This document shows, in pieces, positions 7,473 to 16,224 of a stretch of DNA of 37,395 nucleotides. Under the pieces are notes generated by a model. It did not search any database, had not been told where the DNA came from, and worked only from the letters and a program-made list of their open reading frames with translations. Origin of the DNA: Caryophanales bacterium UBA6877. GTDB lineage: Bacteria; Bacillota_I; Bacilli_A; RFN20; CAG-826. Where the stretch lies: assembly GCA_002451465.1 (NCBI GenBank), contig DKCJ01000016.1, positions 16,930 through 54,324 on the forward strand. The letters are read 5' to 3'. The position numbers and the translations under genes are program-made. Each line of letters opens with the position of its first letter. The stretch's first letter is position 1.

Positions 7473-9365
7473 TTAAATTTTCTTATCTCTTTTTAAATAT
7501 AAAATTAAAGTAGTAATATCAGCAGGATTTACACCACTAATTCTACTTGCTTGACCAATAGTTCTTGGTTGGATTGCACTTAATTTTTGTCGAGCTTCAA
7601 GAGCTAAACCATCCATATGTAAATAATCTATGTCACTTTTTAATTTTACATCTTCAAATTTTCGAAGCTTTTCAGCTTCTCTTCTTTGCTCTTTAATATA
7701 CCCTTCGTATTTGATACTTATTTCTAGTTGTTCTTCACCAATATGATCTAAAGATAAATCACTAGGAATATCTATATATTCTTTTAATTTATTGAATTTT
7801 ACACCATTTCTTTTTAAAATTTCACTCCCTGTTAAACCATTTTCAAGCTTATCATATCCAAGCTCTTTTAAATAATCGTTAACTTTACTATTTTTCCCTA
7901 AATGAACTTTATTAAGAATTTCTGTAATTTTATTAATTTTTTCTCTTTTTTCAATAAATTTTTTATATCGTTCTTCACTAATTAAGTGATATTTATAACC
8001 ATATTCTGTTAAACGCATATCAGCATTATCACTTCTTAAAAGTAATCTATATTCAGCTCTACTAGACAATAAACGATATGGTTCTTTGGTTCCTTTTGTA
8101 ATTAAATCATCAATCATTACACCAATATATGCCTCGTCTCTTTTTAAAACAAAAGGTTCAAGCCCTTTAATGTAGTTTCCGGCATTAATACCAGCCATGA
8201 TACCTAAGCCAGCCGCTTCCTCATAACCGCTCGTTCCACATATTTGTCCAGCAATAAATAAACCTGGCCACTTTTTTACCATTAACGACACATCAAACTG
8301 TGTTGGATCAAGTGCATCATATTCAATAGCATAAGCATATTTTAAGATCTTTGCATGCTCTAAACCTGGTAAACTATGGACCATTAAATCTTGCACGTCT
8401 TCAGGCATACTAGTTGAAAATCCTTGTAAATATATACTATTCGTATCATAACTTTCAGGTTCTAAAAATAATTGATGTCTTGGTTTATCACTAAAACGAA
8501 CAATTTTATCTTCAATTGATGGACAATATCTTGGGCCAACCCCTTCAACCATACCACCATACATTGCGGAATCTTTTAAATGTTCACGAATTATTTTATG
8601 AGTTTCTGGTTGCGTATAAATTAACCAACAAGGAATTTGATCTTTGATTGGAATAAATTTACTCGTTTCATAGCTAAATCCTTGGTCTTCAACATTCCCA
8701 TATTGAATTTCGCCTTTAGAAAAATCAATAGATTCTTTTGCAATACGTTGAGGTGTACCAGTTTTTAATCTTATTAAATTGATACCCATTTTCCTTAAAG
8801 AATCAGATAAACCAATAGATGGTTGTTCACCATCTGGTCCACCTATTGTTTTTTTATGTCCTCTTAAAATATCACTATCCATATAGGTTCCAGTCGCTAA
8901 AATAACGGCTTTACTATATATTTTTTTATCTTTAATAATTACACCATGGACACTTTTATCATCATGAATTAAGTCAGTTACCATGCCTTCTAAAATATCT
9001 AAATTTTTAGTATCTTTAAGATGTTCTTGAATAAAATGAGGATATCTTTTTTTATCAGCTTGAGCTCTTAAACATTGAACTCCAGGACCTTTAGCAGTAT
9101 TTAACATCTTCATTTGAAGATATTCATTATCGGCTGCTTTGCCCATAAAACCACCAAGAGCATCAATTTCTCGGACAATAATACCTTTAGCACTACCTCC
9201 AATTGATGGATTACAAGGCATATTGGAAATCATTTTAAAATTTAAGGTAACTAATAAGGTATTAATCCCTCTATTTGCACATGAAAGAGCCGCTTCAACT
9301 CCAGCATGCCCACCACCAACTACAATAACATCATATGTTTTTTCAAATTCGTCTTTCATATTCAT
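7473..9365 (-). CDS. mnmG: tRNA uridine-34 modification enzyme MnmG (GidA)
   Basis: With MnmE, this FAD protein installs the carboxymethylaminomethyl group on wobble U34. The 630 residues are full length: the FAD-binding VVGGGHAGVEAAL near residue 15, NPSIGGSAKGIIVREIDALGG, LRAQADKKRYP, the Cys-containing GPRYCPSIEDKIVRF, and a C-terminal helical domain with EARQKLSAIQPRTIGQASRISGV for MnmE contact. The start has no Shine-Dalgarno; minus-strand TAAAAT (9374-9379) lies 8 nt upstream. It is the first gene of mnmG-rsmG-parA-parB-ribU, separated from the suf operon by a terminator. Confidence 0.97.
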   Translation of the reverse strand: MNMKDEFEKTYDVIVVGGGHAGVEAALSCANRGINTLLVTLNFKMISNMPCNPSIGGSAKGIIVREIDALGGFMGKAADNEYLQMKMLNTAKGPGVQCLRAQADKKRYPHFIQEHLKDTKNLDILEGMVTDLIHDDKSVHGVIIKDKKIYSKAVILATGTYMDSDILRGHKKTIGGPDGEQPSIGLSDSLRKMGINLIRLKTGTPQRIAKESIDFSKGEIQYGNVEDQGFSYETSKFIPIKDQIPCWLIYTQPETHKIIREHLKDSAMYGGMVEGVGPRYCPSIEDKIVRFSDKPRHQLFLEPESYDTNSIYLQGFSTSMPEDVQDLMVHSLPGLEHAKILKYAYAIEYDALDPTQFDVSLMVKKWPGLFIAGQICGTSGYEEAAGLGIMAGINAGNYIKGLEPFVLKRDEAYIGVMIDDLITKGTKEPYRLLSSRAEYRLLLRSDNADMRLTEYGYKYHLISEERYKKFIEKREKINKITEILNKVHLGKNSKVNDYLKELGYDKLENGLTGSEILKRNGVKFNKLKEYIDIPSDLSLDHIGEEQLEISIKYEGYIKEQRREAEKLRKFEDVKLKSDIDYLHMDGLALEARQKLSAIQPRTIGQASRISGVNPADITTLILYLKRDKKI

Positions 9366-9410
9366 TAATATTAATTTTAATATTTTCTTTAATCAAGAAT
9401 AAATATATTT

Positions 9411-9441
9411 AAAAAGAAGTGTAGATATTATCCTACACTTC
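9411..9441 (-). terminator. Terminator of the suf operon, overlapping the sufB stop
   Basis: A perfect 9-bp stem (9416-9424 with 9433-9441, loop of 8) is followed on the minus strand by five Ts. The upstream arm lies inside the last sufB codons and the TAA (9428-9430) sits in the loop, so translation of sufB runs into the hairpin. Confidence 0.85.
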
Positions 9442-10825
9442 CATCCATATCCATTTTAATTAATTGATTAAGTTCAACTGCATATTCCATTGGAAGTTCT
9501 CTAGAAAATGGCTCAATAAATCCCATAACCATCATTTGAGTAGCATCTTTTTTAGAAATACCTCGACTCATAAGATAAAATAATTTACCTTCATCTATCT
9601 TTGAAACTGTCGCCTCATGTTCTAAAAAAGATTGATTATTTAAACATTCATTCTTTGGAATTGTGTCAGATTTTGATTTATCATCTAAAATTAAAGTATC
9701 ACATTGAACGTGAGCTCTACAATTGGTTGCTTCACTTGTAATTCTACAAGTACCACGATAATTGCTTACACCACCATTTCTCACAATACTTTTTGAAATG
9801 ATTTCACTTGTAGTATTTTTAGCAAGATGAATCATTCTTGCGCCTGCATCTTGGTATTGGCCTTTACCAGCAACAGCTATAGAAATACATATACCTTTTG
9901 CGCCCTCACCTTTTAAAATACAAGCAGGATATTTCATATTAACTTGCGAACCAATATTTCCATCAATCCATTCCATTGTAGCATTTTCATAGCATACAGC
10001 TCTTTTAGTAACTAAATTAACAATGTTATTCGACCAGTTTTGAATAGTTGAATATCGGCACTTTGCCCCTTTAAGTACGACAATTTCAACAACTGCCGCA
10101 TGTAAACTATCTTTCGAATAAATAGGAGCAGTACAACCCTCAACATAATGAACATCTGCGCCTTCATCAACAATAATTAAAGTTCTTTCAAATTGACCAG
10201 TTTTTTCATTATTAATTCTAAAATAAGATTGTAATGGCTTATCAAGTTTTACGCCTTTTGGTACATAAATGAAACTTCCACCACTCCATACCGCACTATT
10301 TAAAGCGCTAAATTTATTATCGGCAACCGGTACCACTGTCGCAAAATATTTCCTGAATAAATCAGGATATTGTTTAAGTGCTGCATCAGTTGATAAGAAA
10401 ATAACACCTTTATCTTCAACTTCTTTAAGCATATTGTGATAAATCATTTCAGATTCGTATTGAGTGGCAGCACCAGCTAAATATTTTCTTTCAGCTTCAG
10501 GAATACCCAATTTTTTAAAAGTATTTTTAATTGTTTCTGGAACCTTATCCCAACTATCTTCTTCAGCTCCATAACGTGTAAAATAAGTATATGAATTAAA
10601 ATCAATATTCGATAAATCAGGTCCAAAATTTGGTAAAGGCATTTTTAAGAACTTATGATACGCATCAAGTCTAAAATTTAACATCCATTCTGGTTCATTT
10701 TTCATTTTAGAAATTAAATGTATCTTATCTTCATTAAGTCCTAAACCGCTATTAAATATGGAAGTATCTTTATCTTTAAAACCATACTTATATTCATCAT
10801 TAAGATCAATATTATTTTTTTTCAT
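9428..10825 (-). CDS. sufB: FeS scaffold subunit SufB
   Basis: This is the scaffold of the SufBCD complex on which Fe-S clusters are assembled. The protein is about 465 residues, with the conserved SufB blocks LSTDAALKQYPDLFRKYF, VWSGGSFIYVPKGVKLDKPLQSYFRIN, EGCTAP (with the conserved Cys) and the C-terminal H-E-A-T-V-S-K/LFYLMSRG-S-KKDA. A GGAGG touches an ATG at 10837 with no spacing, so I prefer ATG 10825, 12 nt downstream of the same site. That overlaps the sufU 3' end. It is the last gene of the operon, followed by a hairpin terminator. Confidence 0.95.
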   Translation of the reverse strand: MKKNNIDLNDEYKYGFKDKDTSIFNSGLGLNEDKIHLISKMKNEPEWMLNFRLDAYHKFLKMPLPNFGPDLSNIDFNSYTYFTRYGAEEDSWDKVPETIKNTFKKLGIPEAERKYLAGAATQYESEMIYHNMLKEVEDKGVIFLSTDAALKQYPDLFRKYFATVVPVADNKFSALNSAVWSGGSFIYVPKGVKLDKPLQSYFRINNEKTGQFERTLIIVDEGADVHYVEGCTAPIYSKDSLHAAVVEIVVLKGAKCRYSTIQNWSNNIVNLVTKRAVCYENATMEWIDGNIGSQVNMKYPACILKGEGAKGICISIAVAGKGQYQDAGARMIHLAKNTTSEIISKSIVRNGGVSNYRGTCRITSEATNCRAHVQCDTLILDDKSKSDTIPKNECLNNQSFLEHEATVSKIDEGKLFYLMSRGISKKDATQMMVMGFIEPFSRELPMEYAVELNQLIKMDMDGSVG

Positions 10826-11261
10826 GGTGACAATCATCCTCCATTATTTTTTCAAGACCATTCCAACCGATGGTTGCACATTTAATTCTAGCAGCTTGTT
10901 TTGATGTATTCATAAAAACAAGCGCCTCACCAAGTACGCTACTATCGTATGGCTTTTCATATATCATATTTGTATATTGCGCAAAAATATATTGGGCTTC
11001 TTCTAAAGTTTTTCCAATAACTAAATCACACATTATATCTGTAGAAGCCGTGGAAATTGTACAAGCAACTCCATCAAACATTGCATCAACAATTTTATCA
11101 TTTTCTACTTTTAAATAGACGGTAATATCATCAATACAACTTGTAGAATCCATACGCACTTTAAAATAATCTTTTTCATCAAAAGGTTTTTTCTTATGTA
11201 ATGGATTTGAATAATGATCCATTATAATTTCACGCATAATTTCAGGACTAAAAGTAAGCAT
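10812..11261 (-). CDS. sufU: SufU zinc-dependent sulfur-transfer protein
   Basis: SufU accepts sulfur from the SufS cysteine persulfide and passes it on. The 149-residue protein keeps the ligand set expected for the zinc site and sulfur transfer: Cys and Asp in STSCIDD (CGD in B. subtilis, with Gly replaced by Ile), Cys in GVACTISTAS, and Cys in ARIKCATIGW. It has GGAGG about 11 nt upstream. It overlaps the sufS 3' end by 14 nt and sufB at its own 3' end. It lacks the C-terminal features of IscU, and its place between sufS and sufB is canonical. Confidence 0.93.
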   Translation of the reverse strand: MLTFSPEIMREIIMDHYSNPLHKKKPFDEKDYFKVRMDSTSCIDDITVYLKVENDKIVDAMFDGVACTISTASTDIMCDLVIGKTLEEAQYIFAQYTNMIYEKPYDSSVLGEALVFMNTSKQAARIKCATIGWNGLEKIMEDDCHHEKK

Positions 11262-12477
11262 CTAAAATATTACCTCCTGTTTTTAAGGCTTCATAAAGTT
11301 GATCGATATCTTCTTTATTGTTGTAAAAATAAAGAGATATTCTTACTGTACCAACCGCATGTAAAAAATCTAAAAGCAATTTTGCACAATGTTGACCACT
11401 TCTAACACAAATACCTTTACTATTGAGATACGTAGCCTCATCTTGAGGGAAAACATCTTTTACATTAATTGTAATTATTCCAGTATCGGCATGTTCGTTG
11501 TAAATAATAACATTGTCCAATGTTTTTAATTTAGAAATAGCATAATCTCTTAATTCTTTTTCATATTTTTCAATGTTATCCATCCCTAAATTATTTAAAT
11601 AATCAATTGCTGATCCTAATCCATAAATACCTGCAAGATTTTGTGTACCAGCTTCAAATTTTAAAGGTGGCTCTAAAAGAGATACATTTCCACATAAATC
11701 AAAGCGAATGTTGTCGCCTCCACCAACCATTAAAGCATCCATTTTACAAAGCAAATCATATTTACCATATAAAACACCAGTTCCAGTAGGACCACATAAT
11801 TTGTGACCACTAAAAATCAAAAAATCACAATCCAAATCTTTTACATCAACTTTCATATGAGGGACAGACTGCGCTCCATCCACAACCAAAACAATATTGT
11901 GTTTATGGCATATTTTTGCAATTGACTTGATATCAATGATATAACCTAAAACATTTGTCACTTGTGCAATTGAAACAATTTTGGTATTAGGTGTAATAGC
12001 TTTTTCAACTGCTTCAGGAGTTAATTTTCCTTCTCTATCAAGTGGAATATAACCAATTGAGCAACCAGTTAAATCTTTAACTTTAAACCATGGCAAAACA
12101 TTACTTGCGTGTTCAGCTTCTGTTAATAAAACTTCATCACCTTTTTTCAAATACTTAAATCCATAGCCAAAAGCTATGAGATTTAAAGACATGGAAGCAC
12201 CAGATGTAAACACTATTTCTTCTTTTTTAGCATTTATAAAGTTTCCAACTTTTTGTCTAACTTCATCAACTTTTTCGTCAACAGAATAAGCTAAATCATA
12301 ATCACCACGATGAGCGTTAGCACATTCTTTTTCATAATATAAATCACAAGCATCTATAACACATTGTGGTTTGAAGCTTGTGGCAGCATTATCAAGATAA
12401 ACAAAACGATTGTTTTGCATTTTTTTAACATTTCTAAAAATTGGAAAATCCTCTCTAACTTTTTCTACATCAAACAT
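11248..12477 (-). CDS. sufS: Cysteine desulfurase SufS
   Basis: This PLP enzyme takes sulfur from cysteine and forms a persulfide for SufU. The 409-residue, full-length protein starts VREDFPIFRNV and has YLDNAATSFKPQCV, the His-bearing TEAEHASNVLPW, VDGAQSVPHMKVDV, and the PLP lysine in FSGHKLCGPTGTGVLYG. The persulfide cysteine is in RSGQHCAKLL, near the C-terminus as in class II desulfurases. AAGGAG precedes the ATG. It is one base from the sufD stop and overlaps sufU. Confidence 0.97.
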   Translation of the reverse strand: MFDVEKVREDFPIFRNVKKMQNNRFVYLDNAATSFKPQCVIDACDLYYEKECANAHRGDYDLAYSVDEKVDEVRQKVGNFINAKKEEIVFTSGASMSLNLIAFGYGFKYLKKGDEVLLTEAEHASNVLPWFKVKDLTGCSIGYIPLDREGKLTPEAVEKAITPNTKIVSIAQVTNVLGYIIDIKSIAKICHKHNIVLVVDGAQSVPHMKVDVKDLDCDFLIFSGHKLCGPTGTGVLYGKYDLLCKMDALMVGGGDNIRFDLCGNVSLLEPPLKFEAGTQNLAGIYGLGSAIDYLNNLGMDNIEKYEKELRDYAISKLKTLDNVIIYNEHADTGIITINVKDVFPQDEATYLNSKGICVRSGQHCAKLLLDFLHAVGTVRISLYFYNNKEDIDQLYEALKTGGNILDAYF

Positions 12478-12478
12478 A

Positions 12479-13285
12479 TTAGAAATTCTCCTTTACATAA
12501 GTTTCAATTAAATTTTTACCTTTTTCATTAAAATAATTACTTATAGGCATTAAATAACCTAACGTTATTAATCTCCTTGATTCTTCTTCGCTTAAACCTC
12601 TAGATTTTAAATAAAATACATGATCTTCGTTTAAAGAACCAATTGCACATGCGTGATTTGCAACGATATCATCACAATCAATCTTTAAGGTTGGGCTTGC
12701 TTTAGCCTTACTTTCTTTATCAAATAATATGACTTTAACGGTTTGATTAGCATATGATTTAATACTATTTTTTTCAATGTGACTAATTCCCTTAGCATCG
12801 ATTTCACCATTATTAGTAGCAACTCCATACCCTTCAAAATCACTAATTGTTTTAACCCCAAGATGGTCAAAACCAATATTAAATGATTTCTTAACATTTT
12901 TATTTGCAATTGAAGCAAATTTAAATGTACTTTTTGAATTGTCTCCAAGCAAAATAACATGAGAATTAATAACCATATTTGTATCAGTTAAATCAGCAAA
13001 ATAAATATTAAGAACTCCGTTTTTATTTACATTTGCTAAGATATTAAATTCTGCATCACTTCTATTACTTAAAATGTGCAAATTTAATGAAGAATCTTCG
13101 TTAACAAATATTTCAATATGATTATTTTTTGAATAATCAAAAACATACAAATCAATATTTACACCATTAAGGAGGGTGAACAAATTGACTTTATTTTCAT
13201 CATCTAGAGCTACTTCTATATTTGCGGATTTCTCAAAAACTCTATCTTTTACCATGTCTTTTTCAAAAATTCTATTTTTTTCCAT
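12479..13285 (-). CDS. sufD: SufD, short form
   Basis: This is the SufB paralogue in the SufBCD complex. At 268 residues it is much shorter than usual SufD (about 430): the N-terminal helical region is missing and the chain begins with two imperfect copies of an EKNRIFEKDM/VKDRVFEKS segment before entering the beta-helix core. The C-terminal SufBD hallmark is intact: NHACAIGSLNEDHVFYLKSRGLSEEESRRLITLGYL. It overlaps sufC by 14 nt. The compact form may be a lineage trait; a second upstream in-frame half was not seen because sufC occupies that DNA. Confidence 0.9.
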   Translation of the reverse strand: MEKNRIFEKDMVKDRVFEKSANIEVALDDENKVNLFTLLNGVNIDLYVFDYSKNNHIEIFVNEDSSLNLHILSNRSDAEFNILANVNKNGVLNIYFADLTDTNMVINSHVILLGDNSKSTFKFASIANKNVKKSFNIGFDHLGVKTISDFEGYGVATNNGEIDAKGISHIEKNSIKSYANQTVKVILFDKESKAKASPTLKIDCDDIVANHACAIGSLNEDHVFYLKSRGLSEEESRRLITLGYLMPISNYFNEKGKNLIETYVKENF

Positions 13286-14102
13286 GATTCACTAATTCCT
13301 TTGTGGCACAAGTACCGATAGATACTTTACTCATTTCTTTAGTATCTTTTTCGATATTAATTCCATATTCTGTTTTAATCCATTCATAACCTTCTTGGTC
13401 TATTCTTTTGAATATTTCAGGTCCGCCTTCAACAGCAATTTTACCATTAATCATAACGGCAGTTCTATTTGGTTTTATTATATCGAATAATCTAGCATAG
13501 TGAGAAATTACTAAAAAAGTAGTACCTTTTTCTTTTTGTTTATTAATTACTTCACCCACAATATTGATAGCATCAACATCAAGTCCGCTATCAATTTCAT
13601 CGAGCATTGCAAATTCTGGATTTAATAAAATCATTTGCATAATTTCATTACGCTTTTTTTCTCCCCCAGAAAATCCATCATTTAAACTTCTATTCACCAT
13701 GTCCATAGGTAATTTGACTTCTTGAGAAGCTGTTTCAAGTGCTTTGTAAAATTTATAAAGTGAGATATGTTCGGCACTTCTAACATTTATCATAGATTTA
13801 TAAAAATCAGCACTAATAACACCAGGTATCTCATAAGGATTTTGAAATCCTAAAAAAATTCCAACTTTACTTCTATCATCAACACTCATTTTTAAAACAT
13901 CTTTACCATCGAAAAGAATGGAACCTTCAGTAACTTGATAATGAGGATTCCCCATTATGGCAGCTAAAAGTGTGGATTTACCATGACCATTTGGTCCAAG
14001 TAAAGCTAAAAAATCTCCTTTATTTATCGTTAAATCAACGCCTTTTAATATTTCTTTATTATCAACACTGACATGTAAATTTTTTATTACTAGTTCATTC
14101 AT
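13272..14102 (-). CDS. sufC: SufC ATPase of the SufBCD complex
   Basis: This is a soluble ABC-type ATPase that drives cluster assembly. Its motifs are Walker A GPNGHGKST (residues about 34-42), Q-loop GFQNPYEIPG, signature FSGGEKKRNEIMQM, Walker B FAMLDEIDSGLD and switch His in VISHYAR. The protein is 276 residues, with about 25 extra C-terminal residues (EKDTKEMSKVSIGTCATKEL) beyond typical SufC. GAGG precedes the ATG. It is first in sufC-D-S-U-B and shares a 190-bp divergent promoter region with the foldase lipoprotein at 14293. Confidence 0.96.
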   Translation of the reverse strand: MNELVIKNLHVSVDNKEILKGVDLTINKGDFLALLGPNGHGKSTLLAAIMGNPHYQVTEGSILFDGKDVLKMSVDDRSKVGIFLGFQNPYEIPGVISADFYKSMINVRSAEHISLYKFYKALETASQEVKLPMDMVNRSLNDGFSGGEKKRNEIMQMILLNPEFAMLDEIDSGLDVDAINIVGEVINKQKEKGTTFLVISHYARLFDIIKPNRTAVMINGKIAVEGGPEIFKRIDQEGYEWIKTEYGINIEKDTKEMSKVSIGTCATKELVNHGKK

Positions 14103-14172
14103 ACAATTACCTCAAACTTTAAGTATTTTATATCAAAATTAGTTCAATAACAAATAAAACGATTATTTTCTT

Positions 14173-14188
14173 TTATACTAAAGTATAA
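14173..14188. promoter_or_regulatory. 16-bp palindrome between suf and the foldase genes
   Basis: TTATACT-AA-AGTATAA is a perfect two-fold symmetric sequence with 7-bp arms. It contains TATACT, which is also -10-like. It sits midway between the divergent sufC and foldase starts and could be an operator, or simply overlapping -10 boxes. No regulator is identified. Confidence 0.4.
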
Positions 14189-14203
14189 CTTTTACAAAAA
14201 GCA

Positions 14204-14229
14204 CGTGTTTATAGTTGTTTTTAAACATG
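14204..14229. repeat. Second inverted repeat in the suf/foldase region
   Basis: CGTGTTTA (14204-14211) and TAAACATG (14222-14229) form an 8-bp stem with one G-T pair around a 10-base loop. It overlaps the likely -35 of the foldase promoter. Confidence 0.35.
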
Positions 14230-14243
14230 TATGAGTATAAAAT
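14215..14243 (+). promoter_or_regulatory. Probable promoter of the foldase lipoprotein operon
   Basis: TTGTTT (14215-14220), 17-nt spacer, TAAAAT (14238-14243, inside TATAAAAT). The predicted start is about 14250, giving a leader of about 40 nt that ends with GGAGG (14281-14285). Confidence 0.5.
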
Positions 14244-14292
14244 ATTTAGGACTATTGAAAAGTAGTTTTATTTTAAATGTGGAGGATTACTC

Positions 14293-16224
14293 ATGAAGAA
14301 AAGCAAAAAAGTTCTTATACTTGCAGCTGCTGCTGTAGGATTGCTTTCTTTAGCGGGTTGTAACGAAGTTACAGAAAAAGGAAATGTTATTATTTCTTTC
14401 AAAGATGTAAATGGAAAACAAACAACTTATACCGCTGATGAATTATTTAAGAATTACACTGAGTCTAATCAAGAAAGTACCTCGAAATATTATAGTGCAA
14501 TTTATAACGTTATGGTACGTCAATGGTTTACTCTTAGTGAAAACGAAGAATTGAAAAAAGAATGCGATAAGCAAGCACAAATTAATCTTGATAGTTTTAA
14601 ATCAAAAGCTTCAACGAACGCAACCGACAATGGAACGTCATATGATACTGAATGGGAAAATATTCTTGATACAGAATTATCTGATATTGCTAAATCAAAA
14701 AGATCAGAAGCCGAATTATTGTTAAAATTACAATTAACTGAATACAAAACTAAATTAGAAGACACTTACTACGATACCTTTAAAACTTGGAAAAAAGATA
14801 CCACCGGAGATCAAAGTGAAGAAAAAACAAACAATTTGTTCTGGGGTGATAAGGGTTATCTTGCAGAAAGACTTCCATATCACGTTAAACACGTTTTAGT
14901 TAATGTCGATGCAGCAAGTGGCGCATATTATAATGGACAAATTTCATCTGATAACGTTCGTAATTTAAATTCAGTAATCACTGAACTTGCAAAAGGCACT
15001 AATTTTGGTCAAGTTGCTGAAGACTTATCTGATGATTCCGGATCAAAAACAAAATTTGGTGATCTTGAAATTATGGATACATCAACTAGTTTTGTTAATG
15101 AATTTAAACTTGGTATTTATGCGTATGATACTTTCTTCAATACAAACGAAGAAGTTAGCAAGTCATTAGATTCAAATAGCAATCCATTCAAAGTTCCAGA
15201 AGAAGATGCTTCTGAAATCAAAAAACTTGGAATTGCTTCAATTCCTTATGGTGCTATTGTTAAAATGAACGAACTTAAAGACGTTGTCACTGACGATAGC
15301 AACAAAAAAGTTAATGATGATGATCCAAACTATTACCCAAGAAATATTTTATTTAATAAATATTTTAATAATCACAATCTTGCCTTTATAACTCCTGATA
15401 ATTTAGCAGGTGCCAATCCTGTTAAAGAGGATGAAGGCGATATCTTAAATGAACACTTTACAGATCTTGATGAAAATGGAAAGTGGACTAATGGAACTGA
15501 AAATAAAGAATATTCTTCATTAAAAGGTTTTAGAGATGTCACTATTAAAAATTATGATGAAAAAGGTAACTATACTGGAAACGTTACAAAGAAAATTCTT
15601 TGTGATAATGATGGAAACCCAATTATTGTTGTAAGAGCTGGAACTTCTAGTTATCAAGGAATTCATTTCATTGTTGTAAATAGAAGCGCCCTTGAACAAA
15701 ATAAAGAAGTCACTAATGATGGCGAAACATATAATGTTCCATTAAACGAATATTATGCTAACGAAAATCCATTAACTAATGCAAATGGCATTAATCCAGA
15801 TTTCCCAAAAACTGAGAGTGGCAAACAAAAATTAACATACATGAATTCATATTCCATGACTTATGATGATTACAACACCAGAGCCGATAATGTTAAGAGT
15901 AAAGTTAAAGGTTTTGATGCAAATTATGAAATGCGTATTTATACATGGTTAGTTGATAAATTAGGTGTTCAATTCAATACTATTTCTGGCGTTAATATTG
16001 GCGAGAGAATTACAAGCTATATTGAACAAAAGAGAAATTCAAGTGAATATGATTTATTAAATACAAATACCCAAACTTGGGATAATTTCATTGAACAATT
16101 ACAAGTTCAACAATCTCAAAGAAAAACAAAATTAATTCCTGAAACTTGTGCGTTAAACTTCAAAAAAGGCTTTGAAAATAATCCTGATTCAATTGTTAAG
16201 GAGGCCTGTTATCATGAAAAATAA
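14293..16224 (+). CDS. prsA: Large PrsA-like foldase lipoprotein
   Basis: This is a 643-residue secreted lipoprotein with a positively charged start, hydrophobic h-region and lipobox LAGC (lipid Cys23). A parvulin-type peptidyl-prolyl isomerase half begins at residue 197 (HVKHVLVN), continues AKGTNFGQVAEDLSDDSGSKTKFGDLEIMD and FVNEFKLGIYAYD. A final-strand-like GIHFIVVN lies much later, near 456, which suggests the domain is interrupted by a long insertion. PrsA proteins are usually about 300 residues. Function: folding of exported proteins at the outer membrane surface. The catalytic residues are not all recognisable. It overlaps the next lipoprotein by 11 nt, and the nearby hit and yhaM support a prsA-type locus. 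Confidence 0.7.
   Translation: MKKSKKVLILAAAAVGLLSLAGCNEVTEKGNVIISFKDVNGKQTTYTADELFKNYTESNQESTSKYYSAIYNVMVRQWFTLSENEELKKECDKQAQINLDSFKSKASTNATDNGTSYDTEWENILDTELSDIAKSKRSEAELLLKLQLTEYKTKLEDTYYDTFKTWKKDTTGDQSEEKTNNLFWGDKGYLAERLPYHVKHVLVNVDAASGAYYNGQISSDNVRNLNSVITELAKGTNFGQVAEDLSDDSGSKTKFGDLEIMDTSTSFVNEFKLGIYAYDTFFNTNEEVSKSLDSNSNPFKVPEEDASEIKKLGIASIPYGAIVKMNELKDVVTDDSNKKVNDDDPNYYPRNILFNKYFNNHNLAFITPDNLAGANPVKEDEGDILNEHFTDLDENGKWTNGTENKEYSSLKGFRDVTIKNYDEKGNYTGNVTKKILCDNDGNPIIVVRAGTSSYQGIHFIVVNRSALEQNKEVTNDGETYNVPLNEYYANENPLTNANGINPDFPKTESGKQKLTYMNSYSMTYDDYNTRADNVKSKVKGFDANYEMRIYTWLVDKLGVQFNTISGVNIGERITSYIEQKRNSSEYDLLNTNTQTWDNFIEQLQVQQSQRKTKLIPETCALNFKKGFENNPDSIVKEACYHEK

Noticed and set aside
12685..12960. 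91-residue open frame inside sufD
   Set aside because: Out-of-frame shadow on the same strand within a clear SufD coding region; no family resemblance.
14201..14212. CACGTG in an AT-rich context, possible parS (core of the CACGTG-centred parS)
   Set aside because: The flanks (AAAAAG on the left, TTTATA on the right) lack the TGTTTC/GAAACA arms of parS. Better explained as part of an inverted repeat overlapping a promoter.
16172..16213. Upstream extension of the second lipoprotein
   Set aside because: Would add 14 residues before the signal peptide and place the ribosome site inside the gene. ATG 16214 gives a proper signal peptide and an AAGGAGG at the right distance.
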